From assembly GCA_018669005.1 (NCBI GenBank), contig JABJAL010000097.1, forward strand, positions 44,415-108,414: a stretch of 64,000 nt of DNA, given 5' to 3'. The notes beneath the pieces were generated by a model. That model ran no database searches. It was not told the origin of the DNA and was given only the letters and a program-made list of their open reading frames with translations. Both the position numbers and the translations under genes were made by a program. Source of the stretch: Nitrospinaceae bacterium (lineage in GTDB: Bacteria; UBA8248). Below are positions 8,628 through 18,107 of this stretch, piece by piece; the first letter of the stretch is position 1, and each line of letters starts with the position of its first letter.

Positions 8628-9506
8628 TTAATGTCCCACGACGATAACATAAGCTCCCGCCACGGAGAGAAGCCCGCCAAGTACCACGCGCAGTGAGATA
8701 AGCTCCTGCCGCTGAAAAAAAAGCCACGAAAAAAGAATCACGAAAAGAACGGACAGGCGATTGATGGGAACCACCTCCACCACCTTGCCCGTCTGCACCG
8801 CCGTCCAGAAACACAGTACGGCCCCGGCGTTAAAAACGCCGCCCAGGGCCGCGATGAGAAATCCCCGCGTCTCCCGGGTGTCCGGCATACCCCCATCGGT
8901 GAACGGAAGGGCAGCGGACAAAGCGACGAGAGCCGTCAAGTTGGATACTCCCATCCCCAAGGGGGAGGAGGGAATCAGGAGCAGCCCGTAACGGCGGAGC
9001 AAGAAAGTGAACGCCAAACTAAAAGCGGCCAGCAGCGGCGCCAGATAGTAGACCAGGGGAATCCTCTTTCGCACCTCTTCTTTTTCATAAACGAGGAGAA
9101 CGCCCCCAAACATGATCAACAAGGACCCGGCAGCCACCCCGACGCTCAAGCGTTCTCCAAGAAAGATGATGGCGATGGCTGTCGACCAAATGAGCACCGT
9201 TTGCATCACGATCGTTGCCCGGGCTACGCCCGTCAGGCGTATCGACAGTAAACTCATATAGCGCCCGAAGAGACTGCCGACGAGCCCCACAAAAGCAAAC
9301 CAAAGGAGCCCCTCGATGGGCCAATCTGAGACGCCGTCTCCGAGAAAATAGAAAAGGGCCGCGAACAAGACGGAGATAAAATTCACCAAAACGGTGACAA
9401 ATGTCGGGCTCAGATGACTCAGGGCGCTTTTGTAGAACATGCGGGCAATAGCCGAGCACAATGCCCCGGTCAACGCCAGGAGGTTGGGGTGTATTGTCTC
9501 TAGCAT
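8628..9506 (-). CDS. EamA/DMT-superfamily transporter
   Basis: About 292 residues with ten hydrophobic helices in two EamA repeats, e.g. FVTVLVNFISVLFAALFYF in the first half and VPINRLSVLFVILFSWLFF in the second. The second ATG (9506) has GAGAG 6 nt upstream and is preferred to the ATG 6 nt earlier. Family members export metabolites or amino acids, or take up small solutes; the solute here is unknown. No operon partner overlaps it. Confidence 0.88.
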   Translation of the reverse strand: MLETIHPNLLALTGALCSAIARMFYKSALSHLSPTFVTVLVNFISVLFAALFYFLGDGVSDWPIEGLLWFAFVGLVGSLFGRYMSLLSIRLTGVARATIVMQTVLIWSTAIAIIFLGERLSVGVAAGSLLIMFGGVLLVYEKEEVRKRIPLVYYLAPLLAAFSLAFTFLLRRYGLLLIPSSPLGMGVSNLTALVALSAALPFTDGGMPDTRETRGFLIAALGGVFNAGAVLCFWTAVQTGKVVEVVPINRLSVLFVILFSWLFFQRQELISLRVVLGGLLSVAGAYVIVVGH

Positions 9507-9655
9507 TGCCATCTCTCAGATCATCTGATCAAAATTCCAAATCAAATTTCAATGTTGGTATGTATACGGAATTTTATCCGGTTTCGGGGGAAATCTAAAC
9601 AGGCGGCAGATTGAAAGGAGAGTAACGCGAGGAACAAACTCAAACCGGAGTATAC

Positions 9656-9937
9656 TTAAGGAACAGATCGTTTATTAAGACCCACTTTTATAAGACGGCG
9701 AAAATTTCCGGTGGCAACTTTTCGGGCGGCGGCGGGCGAAAGACTCCCAAGCGCACGGCGGAGTTTCTTCACGCGCCGATCACATCCCTCTATGCTACGA
9801 GGTCGGCCATCGGCGTCAATCCCCGCGATAAAGCGACCCGAAAAATCTTCGATAAAGTCTTTTCCATTCGGGCAAAAACCGCTTTTCCTTGCCCAAGATG
9901 GGATTAGGAGCCCCTCGTCTGACCTTGTGCTACATGG
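9656..9937 (-). pseudogene. Amidohydrolase-family C-terminal remnant
   Basis: A 93-codon open frame, with no evident start, ends at TAA (9656-9658). The translation includes FSGRFIAGIDADGRPRSIEG, RRALGSLSPAAARKVATGNF and RRLI. This pattern (a G-x-D strand, then a conserved terminal helix ending in N-x-R-R-L) matches the C-terminus of metal-dependent amidohydrolase_2-type proteins. An in-frame stop lies just upstream, so only the tail remains. It continues the decayed stretch downstream of the 2-hydroxyacid dehydrogenase gene. The family name is inferred from pattern only. Confidence 0.5.
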
Positions 9938-9977
9938 CTAAATCACAGAGAAGATTCGAAAATATTTCAAGCATTTT

Positions 9978-10337
9978 TCAAACATCCTCGGCCTTTGAGA
10001 GCCCACACCAATGGGTCCAGTCGATAATCGCCTTGGGGGTTTTCTCGTTAAACACCCAGGCGAGTTGATCGCCCGTGGCAGCGGTTCGGACACTGCCCGC
10101 CGCGCATCGCTAAACGCCATCGCACGGAGACGATCCCCCATCCGCACCCCATTCACGGAACCAAAGCTTGTTATCACCCACCCTTCTCGACACCCGGCGG
10201 CAGACCTCGAACACCTCGGCGGTGTCCGCTGCACCCGCCGCCACGCGCGAGAGCGTGATGGCAATATGGAACGACCAGGCGTAATGATCAGGGAAATAGG
10301 CGAACCAGGGTGTCCTTCGAATGGCATCGGGCGCCAC
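9978..10337 (-). pseudogene. Alpha/beta-hydrolase-like gene remnant, frameshifted
   Basis: The GTG start at 10337 overlaps the stop of the upstream dehydrogenase gene by one base (TAGTG), a translational-coupling arrangement, so an intact gene once followed. The N-terminus RRTPWFAYFPDHYAWSFHI with VFEVCRRVSRRVGDNKLWF is typical of the helical N-terminal region of 2,6-dihydropseudooxynicotine-hydrolase-like alpha/beta hydrolases. After FREWG the frame shifts and the expected MGDRLRAMA continues in another frame. A third frame then gives LAWVFNEKTPKAIIDWTHW before a stop at 9978; its origin is not recognised. The catalytic part is missing. Confidence 0.55.
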
Positions 10338-11275
10338 TAGCCAAGCACCTCGGTGTTGACCAAGCCCATTGGTCTCAAGCCCTCTATCGCTTTTCGGATG
10401 TTGTCGGCTGACCGCCCCATGGCCGCAGCCGTGGTCTCGGAGGTTCTTGAGCCGTTGTGCGGGCTGATGAGCACCTGGGGAATCGAAAATAAAGGATGCC
10501 CATCGGGCAGGGGCTCGGGGTCGGTTACATCGAGACCCGCCCCGGCAATTCGCCCTGCCTGAATGGCCTCAAGCAGATCGTCGGTGACGATAGCCTGCCC
10601 CCGAGAGAGGTTGACGACAACGGCACTCTTTTTCATTTTTCCAAGCGTCTCGCTCCGAACAAGCCCCTCCGTCTCGGGTACAAGCGGCATCGCCAGCACA
10701 ATGAAATCGGCACGAGGACACATCTCATCGAACGAAACGAATTCGACATCAACACCCGGCACCCGCCCCGGATCGGGCGTTCTTGTATTGACCAGAATAT
10801 TCATCCCGAAACCATGGCCTATCTTCACGATGTTCCCGCCGATGTCGCCAAGGCCGACGACGCCCAGCGTTTTGCCGGTGAGCTGAATAGGCGGCGTCGC
10901 TAGCCAAGTTTCCTGGTCATCCTTCATCCAGGCATTTCGCGAGATGTAGAGCATCATGAAAAAAGCGTGCTCGGCCAGCGAGCGGCCTCTAACGCCAGTG
11001 ACGTTGCAGACCATGACCCCGCAGCGGGTGGCCGCATTAATATCAATATTGTCCACTCCCGCGCCGGGTCTCGCCACCACCTTGAGATCAGGGGCCGCCT
11101 CAATCAGTTCTGCAGGCACCGGTCGAAACGCAGTAAAGAAGCCGGCAATCCCTGAAAGCTCGCGTAGTATATCCGCGTCCTCATAGCCTTTGGGTTGGAC
11201 AACTTCATAGCCAGGCCCTAGCCAGTCCGGTTTTATTTTCGACATCTTTGAATCGATCACAAGAACTTTCGCCAC
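10337..11275 (-). CDS. D-isomer-specific 2-hydroxyacid dehydrogenase
   Basis: 312 residues starting at GTG with AAGGAG 9 nt upstream. The NAD-binding motif GLGDIGG, the PGAGVDNID segment of the substrate domain, LSRGQAIVTDDLLEAIQAG with the family's catalytic Arg region upstream, an Asp-Pro-Glu-Pro run, and SPHNGSRT carrying the catalytic His are all present. It would reduce a 2-oxoacid to a D-2-hydroxyacid, or the reverse, in the cytoplasm. The stop is coupled to a downstream gene that has decayed. A hydroxypyruvate/glyoxylate or phosphoglycerate-like substrate is possible. Confidence 0.9.
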   Translation of the reverse strand: MAKVLVIDSKMSKIKPDWLGPGYEVVQPKGYEDADILRELSGIAGFFTAFRPVPAELIEAAPDLKVVARPGAGVDNIDINAATRCGVMVCNVTGVRGRSLAEHAFFMMLYISRNAWMKDDQETWLATPPIQLTGKTLGVVGLGDIGGNIVKIGHGFGMNILVNTRTPDPGRVPGVDVEFVSFDEMCPRADFIVLAMPLVPETEGLVRSETLGKMKKSAVVVNLSRGQAIVTDDLLEAIQAGRIAGAGLDVTDPEPLPDGHPLFSIPQVLISPHNGSRTSETTAAAMGRSADNIRKAIEGLRPMGLVNTEVLG

Positions 11276-11402
11276 TTCAAATCACTCCTTTTCGGGTGTG
11301 AACAGATGATTAGGACAAACCGAAGAGTACCTCTCCTCATGTCCCTTTTTCTAGCTTCTCACCCAACCTATTAGGCCAATAATTATCGATATATAGGCGG
11401 AC

Positions 11403-11430
11403 TTGATCTTCGCTTTAATTTTGCTATATT
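11403..11430 (+). promoter_or_regulatory. Probable sigma-70 type promoter for the comM-like gene
   Basis: TTGATC (11403-11408) and TATATT (11425-11430) are separated by 16 bp, which would start transcription near 11437 and leave a leader of about 50 nt before the ATG at 11487. Its position also argues against the longer open frame that begins inside it. Confidence 0.5.
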
Positions 11431-11486
11431 GTTCGTCTTACATTCGCCATGGGACTTGGGCTATTAATCTTCGAGGAGGCAACGCC

Positions 11487-13025
11487 ATGCTCGCAAAAAC
11501 AACGTCGGCGGCCGTTTTGGGCGTAGATGCCTATCCGGTCGATGTAGAAGTGGACCTCGCCACCGGGTTGCCCGCCTATGCCACCGTCGGGCTGCCGGAT
11601 ACGGCGGTCAAAGAAAGCAAGGAGCGCATACGTGCCGCTATCTCTAACACAGGCTTTCGCTACCCGCTCGGGCGCATCACCGTGAGCCTCTCTCCCGCCG
11701 ACGTTCGCAAAGAGGGAAGTGCCTTTGATCTCCCGATTGCACTCGCCCTGCTTCGAGCGACAGGCGCCATCCGCGAGGAGAAAAATGAAAACACCCGTCT
11801 CATGTTCCTTGGCGAGTTGGCGCTGGACGGTACTCTGAGGCCCGTACGAGGGGCGTTGAGTGTGGCCGTCCTCGCCAAGCAGCGCGGCCTGGGCGGGCTT
11901 ATCCTCCCGGTCGAAAATGCTCGCGAGGCAGCGGTTGTAGACAATCTGGCGATAATTCCGGCTCACACTCTTCCCCAGGTGGTGGGATACTTAAAAGGAG
12001 AGCTCACAATTGAGCCTGAGAGCGGTGGGCAACCGCATTTAAATTCCCCCCCTGACGGGGTGGAGGATTTCAGCGACATCCGGGGACAGCGCCACGCCAA
12101 GCGGGCTATAGAGGTGGCGGCGGCGGGCGGGCACAACCTGTTGATGCTGGGCCCCCCGGGAAGCGGAAAGAGCATGCTCGCCAGACGGCTGCCAACCATC
12201 CTCCCCCGCCTATCTTTAGAGGAGTCCATCGAGACAAGCCAGGTTTGGAGCGTACTCGGAAAACTTGGGCCGGGTCGGTCACTCGTCACCAAACGACCCT
12301 TCCGTGCCCCGCACCACACCATTTCCGACGCCGGCATGGTCGGGGGAGGTACCATCCCGCTCCCCGGTGAGGCATCGCTTGCCCACAACGGCGTGCTCTT
12401 TCTGGATGAGCTTCCCGAATACAAAAAAAATGTGCTCGAAACCCTACGCGGCCCGCTAGAGGAGGGCCACATCACCATCAGCCGGGCACTTGCGAGCCTC
12501 TCATTTCCCGCCCGCTTCATGCTTGCCGCCGCAATGAACCCTTGCCCCTGCGGGCATTGGGGCGATTCGGCAAGGCCCTGCACCTGCACCCCCAAGCAAA
12601 TTGCTCGCTACCGCTCGCGCATCTCAGGGCCGCTCCTTGACCGCATCGACATTCACATCGGGGTGCCCAGGGTCGAGTGGAAAGAACTTTCAGGAGAGGA
12701 AACCGGCGAGAGTTCGGCTGTAATCAGGGGGCGTATCGAAGCCTCCCGCACGAGGCAGCAAAGCCGCTTCAATGATCATCCCGCCCTTCACTCGAACGCC
12801 CACATGGGCCCGGCACTCATCAGCCGCTATTGCAAAATCGACACCCAGGGGGAAAAACTGCTCGAAATGGCCGTCGAGCGGCTGGGTCTTTCGGCCAGGG
12901 CCTATCACCGGGTGTTAAAAGTGGCGCGAACAATCGCCGATCTGGCGGGAGAGGACGCCATCGCCCCCGCCCACCTCGCCGAGGCGATTCAGTACCGACA
13001 GCTCGATAGGCCGATCAATTCTTAG
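11487..13025 (+). CDS. comM: YifB/ComM family Mg-chelatase-like AAA+ protein
   Basis: 512 residues, close to the usual 505-515 for ComM. The start follows GAGGAGG; the frame is open further upstream, but that region holds the promoter. The order is Lon-protease-like N-terminal domain (about 1-170, with ATVGLPDTAVKESKERIRAA), then the AAA+ domain with Walker A GPPGSGKS and Walker B LFLDELPEY, a zinc-type cysteine cluster NPCPCGHWGDSARPCTC, and the C-terminal chelatase domain. ComM is known as a hexameric branch-migration helicase that helps integrate transforming DNA. No other competence gene is nearby. Confidence 0.93.
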   Translation: MLAKTTSAAVLGVDAYPVDVEVDLATGLPAYATVGLPDTAVKESKERIRAAISNTGFRYPLGRITVSLSPADVRKEGSAFDLPIALALLRATGAIREEKNENTRLMFLGELALDGTLRPVRGALSVAVLAKQRGLGGLILPVENAREAAVVDNLAIIPAHTLPQVVGYLKGELTIEPESGGQPHLNSPPDGVEDFSDIRGQRHAKRAIEVAAAGGHNLLMLGPPGSGKSMLARRLPTILPRLSLEESIETSQVWSVLGKLGPGRSLVTKRPFRAPHHTISDAGMVGGGTIPLPGEASLAHNGVLFLDELPEYKKNVLETLRGPLEEGHITISRALASLSFPARFMLAAAMNPCPCGHWGDSARPCTCTPKQIARYRSRISGPLLDRIDIHIGVPRVEWKELSGEETGESSAVIRGRIEASRTRQQSRFNDHPALHSNAHMGPALISRYCKIDTQGEKLLEMAVERLGLSARAYHRVLKVARTIADLAGEDAIAPAHLAEAIQYRQLDRPINS

Positions 13026-13442
13026 GGCGTACAATTACCTAAATGTGTCACTTCTTTCCCTGACTAACTGGGGCATTGAAGCACTCTGGGCTGAAATATT
13101 TAGAATTCTCGATACTCTTTGGTATCAATTTAGTAACATCTATAATGTTCATGGTATTTGGGCTACGCACCCTTAGAGAGTAGATGTCGCCCGAAAACCA
13201 GCCCGGAAACTTTCCATTCTGCTTTGATGATTCTACATTGTGAAGGATTGTTTATTTGCGAGGGATATAAACCGGTTGGATAACTGCCCTAAATTTTCTT
13301 ATCAACTCTAGGCAGGCGAACGGTGAACGTCGAGCCCTTCCCCGTATGCACATCGAAGCAAATTTTCGTATATATTCAAATGGACCGTTTAGACTGGGTT
13401 TGAACTGATAGTCCCGCCCCGAGATGGAATACAATTCCCCCG
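13026..13442. other. 417-bp spacer
   Basis: This AT-rich spacer between the comM-like gene and the glycan block has no credible intact gene. Its only recognisable content is the minus-strand kinase-tail remnant at 13289-13363. Confidence 0.6.
13289..13363 (-). pseudogene. Histidine-kinase C-terminal tail remnant
   Basis: On the minus strand, about 25 codons ending in TAG read HTGKGSTFTVRLPRVDKKI. This matches the last strand of a HATPase_c domain (the G-x-G-S-T-F-T-V-x-L-P pattern that ends many sensor kinases). No kinase sequence could be followed upstream, so only the tail survives. It is short, hence moderate confidence. Confidence 0.45.
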
Positions 13443-15257
13443 ATGAGAACCGGCGCCATGCGCGGCAAAGATTATCACCTATCCCGCCCGGAGAGCCCTT
13501 TTGGAATCTCCATCCATCTTCTGCTCATCGGCCTCTACCTGGCCCTAACCTTGGGAATGACCTATCCGGTCGCCAACAACCTTTTCACCCGGCTGCCAGT
13601 CTGGTCCCATGACGGCCTGCAAAACTACTGGAATCTATGGTGGTTCAAAACCGCCCTTATGGACCTTGGGACAAACCCTCTTTTTACAAATCAACTTTTT
13701 CATCCCGTCGGCACAACTTTGACTGCCCACACCCTTGCCCCTTACAACGGACTGATTGGGATACCACTCCAAGCCCTCTTTGGTCTCATGGCCGCCTTCA
13801 ACATTCTCTACCTCTCAACCTTCGTGCTTTCCGGCTACGGCATGCATCTGTTGATTCACCACCTTACGAAAAATCACGCGGCTGCGTTCGTGGGCGCCTT
13901 AATCTTCGCCTTCTCGCCTTACCACATGATGCACGCCCAAAATCATCTTCATTTGATGACCATCCAATACATCCCGCTTTTCGCTCTATATCTTGTTCGG
14001 CTATCGGAGAATCCTTGTACGAAAAACGGAATCGCAGCAGGAATTTTCATGGCACTCACTGCACTTTGCTCATGGAATTATTTTTTATTCTTTCTAATTT
14101 TTATTCTCGTATTCATGATTTCCGTTTTTGCGAATGAGCGGACGAAAGTCATCAACCTGTCTTTTATTCGCGGGCTTTGCTGGCTAGGTGGAGTGTGTTT
14201 CGTGATTATCTCGCCATTTTTAATTCCACTAGCGAGAGACATCCTCACAGGCACGGTCGATATCGCAGGAGAGCGCTTCGCAAGAGCGGCCTCGGCCGAT
14301 CTTGCCGCCTATTTTGTTCCCTCAAACCTACATCCTCTATGGGGCGGCAACAGCGTCTTTCAGAAAATGTACACCTCCTTTGCGGGCGGTCTGAGCGAGG
14401 GAACCGTCGCCTTCGGTTATGCGGCGCTGGCTCTCGCTGGAGTTGCTCTCCTCCGCTCCGGCTGGCGAAATATTTATATTTGGGTAATTACACTCGCCAC
14501 TTTCATGGCACTCTCGCTCGGACCAGATCTTCAGATATTCGGTGAAGAATACCTCGGCTTTACCCGACTTCCCTACAACTGGTTCATCCAAAACACACCG
14601 TTCTTGAAAGGCGCACGTATCCCGGCACGCTTCGCTGTGATGGCCTCACTAGCTATATCCGTCCTGGCTGGCTGGGGGATGAAGTCCCTTCTCGACAATC
14701 TCAAACCGAACAAGAAGACCATGCTAATCGCGGGAGCAACAGCCCTTATCCTTTTCGAATTTCAGGCAGTTCACCCCTCTATCCCTGTCTCCATTCCCAA
14801 GCCATATACATATTTTGCCCAAGACTCAGAAGCCTATGCCGTGCTAGAGGTACCCGTCGGATTACCACAAAACGCCAGTTGGTACATGGCCTATCAAACA
14901 GCTCACAGAAAACCGATAATCTCGGGATACATTTCCAGGGTGGTGTCAAAATCCTGGAAATTTATCGAAAATGACCCGTTCGTGAGGCTTCTCCATTTCC
15001 CAGAACGAATTACCTCAGAAACGATCAACACCAAGCCTGCCGGGCTTATCAAACACAAAATAAAATATGTCTTAGTCCACAAAACCAAAGAATTTTACGA
15101 ATTTCTTGACAACCCCTACTTCGACCACACGAAAGTTCGTTACGCCAGGGGAAAAAGGAAGAAAATATTTCTCAAAAATATACACGAGCTACTTTTAAAA
15201 CATACGAAACGCTCACCCCTGTCTAGCGATAACATCATCGTGTATCAGGTGTATTAG
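13443..15257 (+). CDS. GT-C-like polytopic membrane glycosyltransferase (paralogue A)
   Basis: 604 residues with about 11 hydrophobic helices followed by a soluble C-terminal part of some 150 residues. The first loop contains SHDGLQNYWNLWWFKTALMD, an acidic loop of the kind that carries the catalytic Asp in GT-C enzymes. It probably transfers a sugar from a lipid-linked donor at the outer face of the inner membrane; no activity is proven. The start is uncertain, with another ATG at 13458 and no strong SD. Its stop overlaps the convergent GT2 gene by 23 bp. A paralogue lies at 16110-17900 in reverse orientation. Confidence 0.8.
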   Translation: MRTGAMRGKDYHLSRPESPFGISIHLLLIGLYLALTLGMTYPVANNLFTRLPVWSHDGLQNYWNLWWFKTALMDLGTNPLFTNQLFHPVGTTLTAHTLAPYNGLIGIPLQALFGLMAAFNILYLSTFVLSGYGMHLLIHHLTKNHAAAFVGALIFAFSPYHMMHAQNHLHLMTIQYIPLFALYLVRLSENPCTKNGIAAGIFMALTALCSWNYFLFFLIFILVFMISVFANERTKVINLSFIRGLCWLGGVCFVIISPFLIPLARDILTGTVDIAGERFARAASADLAAYFVPSNLHPLWGGNSVFQKMYTSFAGGLSEGTVAFGYAALALAGVALLRSGWRNIYIWVITLATFMALSLGPDLQIFGEEYLGFTRLPYNWFIQNTPFLKGARIPARFAVMASLAISVLAGWGMKSLLDNLKPNKKTMLIAGATALILFEFQAVHPSIPVSIPKPYTYFAQDSEAYAVLEVPVGLPQNASWYMAYQTAHRKPIISGYISRVVSKSWKFIENDPFVRLLHFPERITSETINTKPAGLIKHKIKYVLVHKTKEFYEFLDNPYFDHTKVRYARGKRKKIFLKNIHELLLKHTKRSPLSSDNIIVYQVY

Positions 15258-15996
15258 GGTAGGTGTCGCAAAGAGGGTACAGCATGAGGTATGGGGAAAA
15301 TAAAAATTTCTTTTTCAAGGAGTACATCATCACAAGTGTTTTTAAGTAAGACCATCCGAAGGCAATGAGCTTGGCATTGGATCTTCCCGAATGCCGAGCA
15401 CTGTATTGAAATGGGACCTCCTGAACTTTGAGGCCTATGGCAACTGCCCGAAGGAGAATTTCCTGAAGAATATCGAAATTTGTTGCCACTGGATTGATTT
15501 GCTCCACCAACTCTTTTCGATAAATTCGGTAACCACTGCTTAAATCCAAAACCGGTACAGCAAAAATCCATCCGAAGGTAAAGTTTAGTATCCGGCTGAG
15601 TAGCCATCTTGTAGCTGGCATTTCAGCACTACCGCCAGCCACATAACGAGAGGCGATCACTAAATCTGAGTGGGCCGCCGCCTGAGTCATTTGACCAATA
15701 AATTTAGGCGGATGCGAGAGGTCTGCATCCAGAGTTAGGATGAGCTTACCGCGTCCATTCCTAAAACCTGTCCGAAGCGCGCCTCCGTATCCCTTTTCCT
15801 CCTGGGTATGGAGAGTCGCACCAAATTGGCGACAGACATTTTCCGTCTCATCGGGAGCCCCATTGTCGACTACCAGTATCTCGAATGCGATGCCGATTTC
15901 CTTCAACTCTTTGTGTAACTCCGGTAGGAGGAGCTTTAAATTTTCGGCTTCTCCAAGCGCCGGAATGACAATGCTCAATTCAGGAATTTCTGACAT
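15235..15996 (-). CDS. GT2 family glycosyltransferase (dolichyl-phosphate-mannose-synthase-like)
   Basis: About 253 residues. The ATG at 15996 is chosen because GGAAG lies about 8 nt upstream and the GT2 core begins at once (ELSIVIPALGEAENL). Motifs include VVDNGAPDET (first DxD-like region), TLDADLSHPP (DxD) and SGYRIYRKEL in the acceptor region. There is no clear C-terminal membrane pair. The type attaches a sugar from a nucleotide donor to polyprenyl phosphate, which would feed the GT-C proteins on either side. Confidence 0.88.
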   Translation of the reverse strand: MSEIPELSIVIPALGEAENLKLLLPELHKELKEIGIAFEILVVDNGAPDETENVCRQFGATLHTQEEKGYGGALRTGFRNGRGKLILTLDADLSHPPKFIGQMTQAAAHSDLVIASRYVAGGSAEMPATRWLLSRILNFTFGWIFAVPVLDLSSGYRIYRKELVEQINPVATNFDILQEILLRAVAIGLKVQEVPFQYSARHSGRSNAKLIAFGWSYLKTLVMMYSLKKKFLFSPYLMLYPLCDTYPNTPDTR

Positions 15997-16109
15997 AAGA
16001 AAATCTTCCAAACCGGGGGAACCTGATTTCAGATAATGCCTCAAGGCCATGTGAAAAATCTGAATAAAACTCCTGGACACGCCACCATGCCCAGCCAAGC
16101 AAACTACAT

Positions 16110-17900
16110 CTAATACACCTTATACACAGTGATATTTTCTCCCGAAAGTGGCGAGCGCTTCAGATGCCGTGACAACAGCTTATGAATGTTCGCAAGAAAC
16201 GCCTCTTTTTTTTCTCCTCTCACAATCCGCACTTTCGTATGATCAAAATACGGGGCGTCAACGACATTATAAAATTTATTATTCCTGTGGACCAAGACAT
16301 ATTTTATTTTATTCCTGATAAGTCCGACAGGCATAGTGTCTAGGGTTGCCGGGGTAATCAGCTCGGGATAATGGAGGAGCCGCACAAATGGATCCTCGTT
16401 GATAAACTTCCAATTTTTGGGAATCACTCGGGAAATGTATCCCGAGATTATCGGCTTTTGGTGAACCGTCTGGTAGGCCATGTATAGATTAACGTTTTGC
16501 GGCATAGCAACAGGAACGTCTAGAATCGAGTAGGCTCCTTTATCTTGAGCAAATTTCTTGTATGGCTCGGGCACTTTCATCTCGGTAAAAACGGGCTTGG
16601 CCATAAATTCGAAAAGAATGAGACCAGCCACCATAGTAGAGAACAAAGCTCTTTGACGCGGCGCAAAGCCTAAGAGAATCTTCTTCAGACCTAATCCAGC
16701 CAAAACAGAAAGCGCCAGGACGGTCATCACCGTAAAGCGGGCTGGCACCCGTGCCCCCTTGAGAATCGGAGTGTGCTGAATGAGCCAATTATAAGGAAGG
16801 CGGGTGAAGCCGAGGTATTCTTTACCAAATACTTGCAAGTCAGGCCCAAGTGAGAGCACCAAGAAAAGAGCAAAAACGGCAACCCACAATCGCGTTAAAC
16901 GCTGCTCCACTCTCAAAACACCCACCACGCCTAAAAAAAGCGCCGTGTATCCTAAAAACACCGTTCCTTCTGAAACGCCACCCGACAATTTTGAGTAAAG
17001 CCCCCGGATAAAAACAGAATCTCCCCACAGGGGATGTAAGTTAGAGGGAACAAAAAACGCTGCCAAATCAGCTGAATACTCTCTAGCCCCGCCCTCGCCC
17101 GCAATGTTTATCTCTCCCGACAAAATCACTCGTAGGAGGGGAATCAGGAACGGCGATACGAGGAAAAGACATACTCCCATCATTCCACAGAGGGCATACA
17201 AAAATTTAGGTTGAGTCATCGCCCCCTTCTCATTGAGATACGCCCATATCAAGAACACGAGAACGAAAAGCAGAATGAATAATAAATAATTCCAGTCGGA
17301 CAGAGCCGTAAGCGCCATATACACCCCGGCCAAAATTGCGTACTTAGCGCCAGGCCGCTCAAGTAACTTCAGGAGATAAAGAATAAACAAAGGGATGAAC
17401 TGAATGCTCAATAAATTTAGATGAAATTTAGCGTGCAACATGTGCCAGGGAGCGAAGGTAAAAATTATCGCTCCCACTAGCGACGACTGGCGGTCCTCTG
17501 TCAGGTGATATATCAACAAATACATTCCGAGCACCGAGAGAATAAATGTTGAGAGATAAATCAACCCAAACGTCGCCGATAGACCGAATAGAAGCTGAAG
17601 TGGAATCCCGATGAGGCCGTAGTAAGGAGTGAGCGTATGCGAGGCAAGCGTGGTTCCTATTGGCGCAAAAAGGTAGCTTGTATAGACAGGATTCGTTCCG
17701 AGATCTAAAAGCGCCATTTTGAACCACCAAAGGTTCCAGTAATACAGTGAAACATCCATATACTTCGTCGGCACCGTGTTTTCCGCGAGGTGCAAAACGG
17801 TTGGCCATGTCATTCCCAGAGCGGCAACGACACAGATGAGAAACACCCAAAGATGGGAGCGCACTCTAAGAGAGAAAAACCGAGACACTTTATCCTCCAT
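16110..17900 (-). CDS. GT-C-like polytopic membrane glycosyltransferase (paralogue B)
   Basis: 596 residues, same architecture as the gene at 13443-15257: YMDVSLYYWNLWWFKMALLD in the first loop, then YLFAPIGTTLASHTLTPYYG, about 11 helices and a soluble tail with FINEDPFVRLLHYPE and YFDHTKVRIVRGEKKEAF. The two share most of their length by eye and are arranged as an inverted pair around a GT2 gene. No strong SD precedes the ATG. Probable role: addition of a lipid-linked sugar to a surface glycan or protein. Confidence 0.8.
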   Translation of the reverse strand: MEDKVSRFFSLRVRSHLWVFLICVVAALGMTWPTVLHLAENTVPTKYMDVSLYYWNLWWFKMALLDLGTNPVYTSYLFAPIGTTLASHTLTPYYGLIGIPLQLLFGLSATFGLIYLSTFILSVLGMYLLIYHLTEDRQSSLVGAIIFTFAPWHMLHAKFHLNLLSIQFIPLFILYLLKLLERPGAKYAILAGVYMALTALSDWNYLLFILLFVLVFLIWAYLNEKGAMTQPKFLYALCGMMGVCLFLVSPFLIPLLRVILSGEINIAGEGGAREYSADLAAFFVPSNLHPLWGDSVFIRGLYSKLSGGVSEGTVFLGYTALFLGVVGVLRVEQRLTRLWVAVFALFLVLSLGPDLQVFGKEYLGFTRLPYNWLIQHTPILKGARVPARFTVMTVLALSVLAGLGLKKILLGFAPRQRALFSTMVAGLILFEFMAKPVFTEMKVPEPYKKFAQDKGAYSILDVPVAMPQNVNLYMAYQTVHQKPIISGYISRVIPKNWKFINEDPFVRLLHYPELITPATLDTMPVGLIRNKIKYVLVHRNNKFYNVVDAPYFDHTKVRIVRGEKKEAFLANIHKLLSRHLKRSPLSGENITVYKVY

Positions 17901-18107
17901 TTTATGGATGGCCTTTTAAAAAGCCCTATCGCCTACTTTTTCTATTCAGCTCAACAATTTTCATGTGAGCCGCCTCCGAAAATAGCACTACTTTCAAAAC
18001 TCTCATAGGAAATGATACAACTTCTGGGCAGTTCAATTCCAAATCCAAGGAATAAAAGCTCTATATCCAAGGGGGCTAAATTCCTTAACATTAAAATCAA
18101 AGGTAAA

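Noticed and set aside
9711..9941. 76-codon plus-strand frame in the spacer left of the hydroxyacid dehydrogenase
   Set aside because: It lies opposite the amidohydrolase-like remnant, has no ribosome site and has a composition typical of an antisense shadow.
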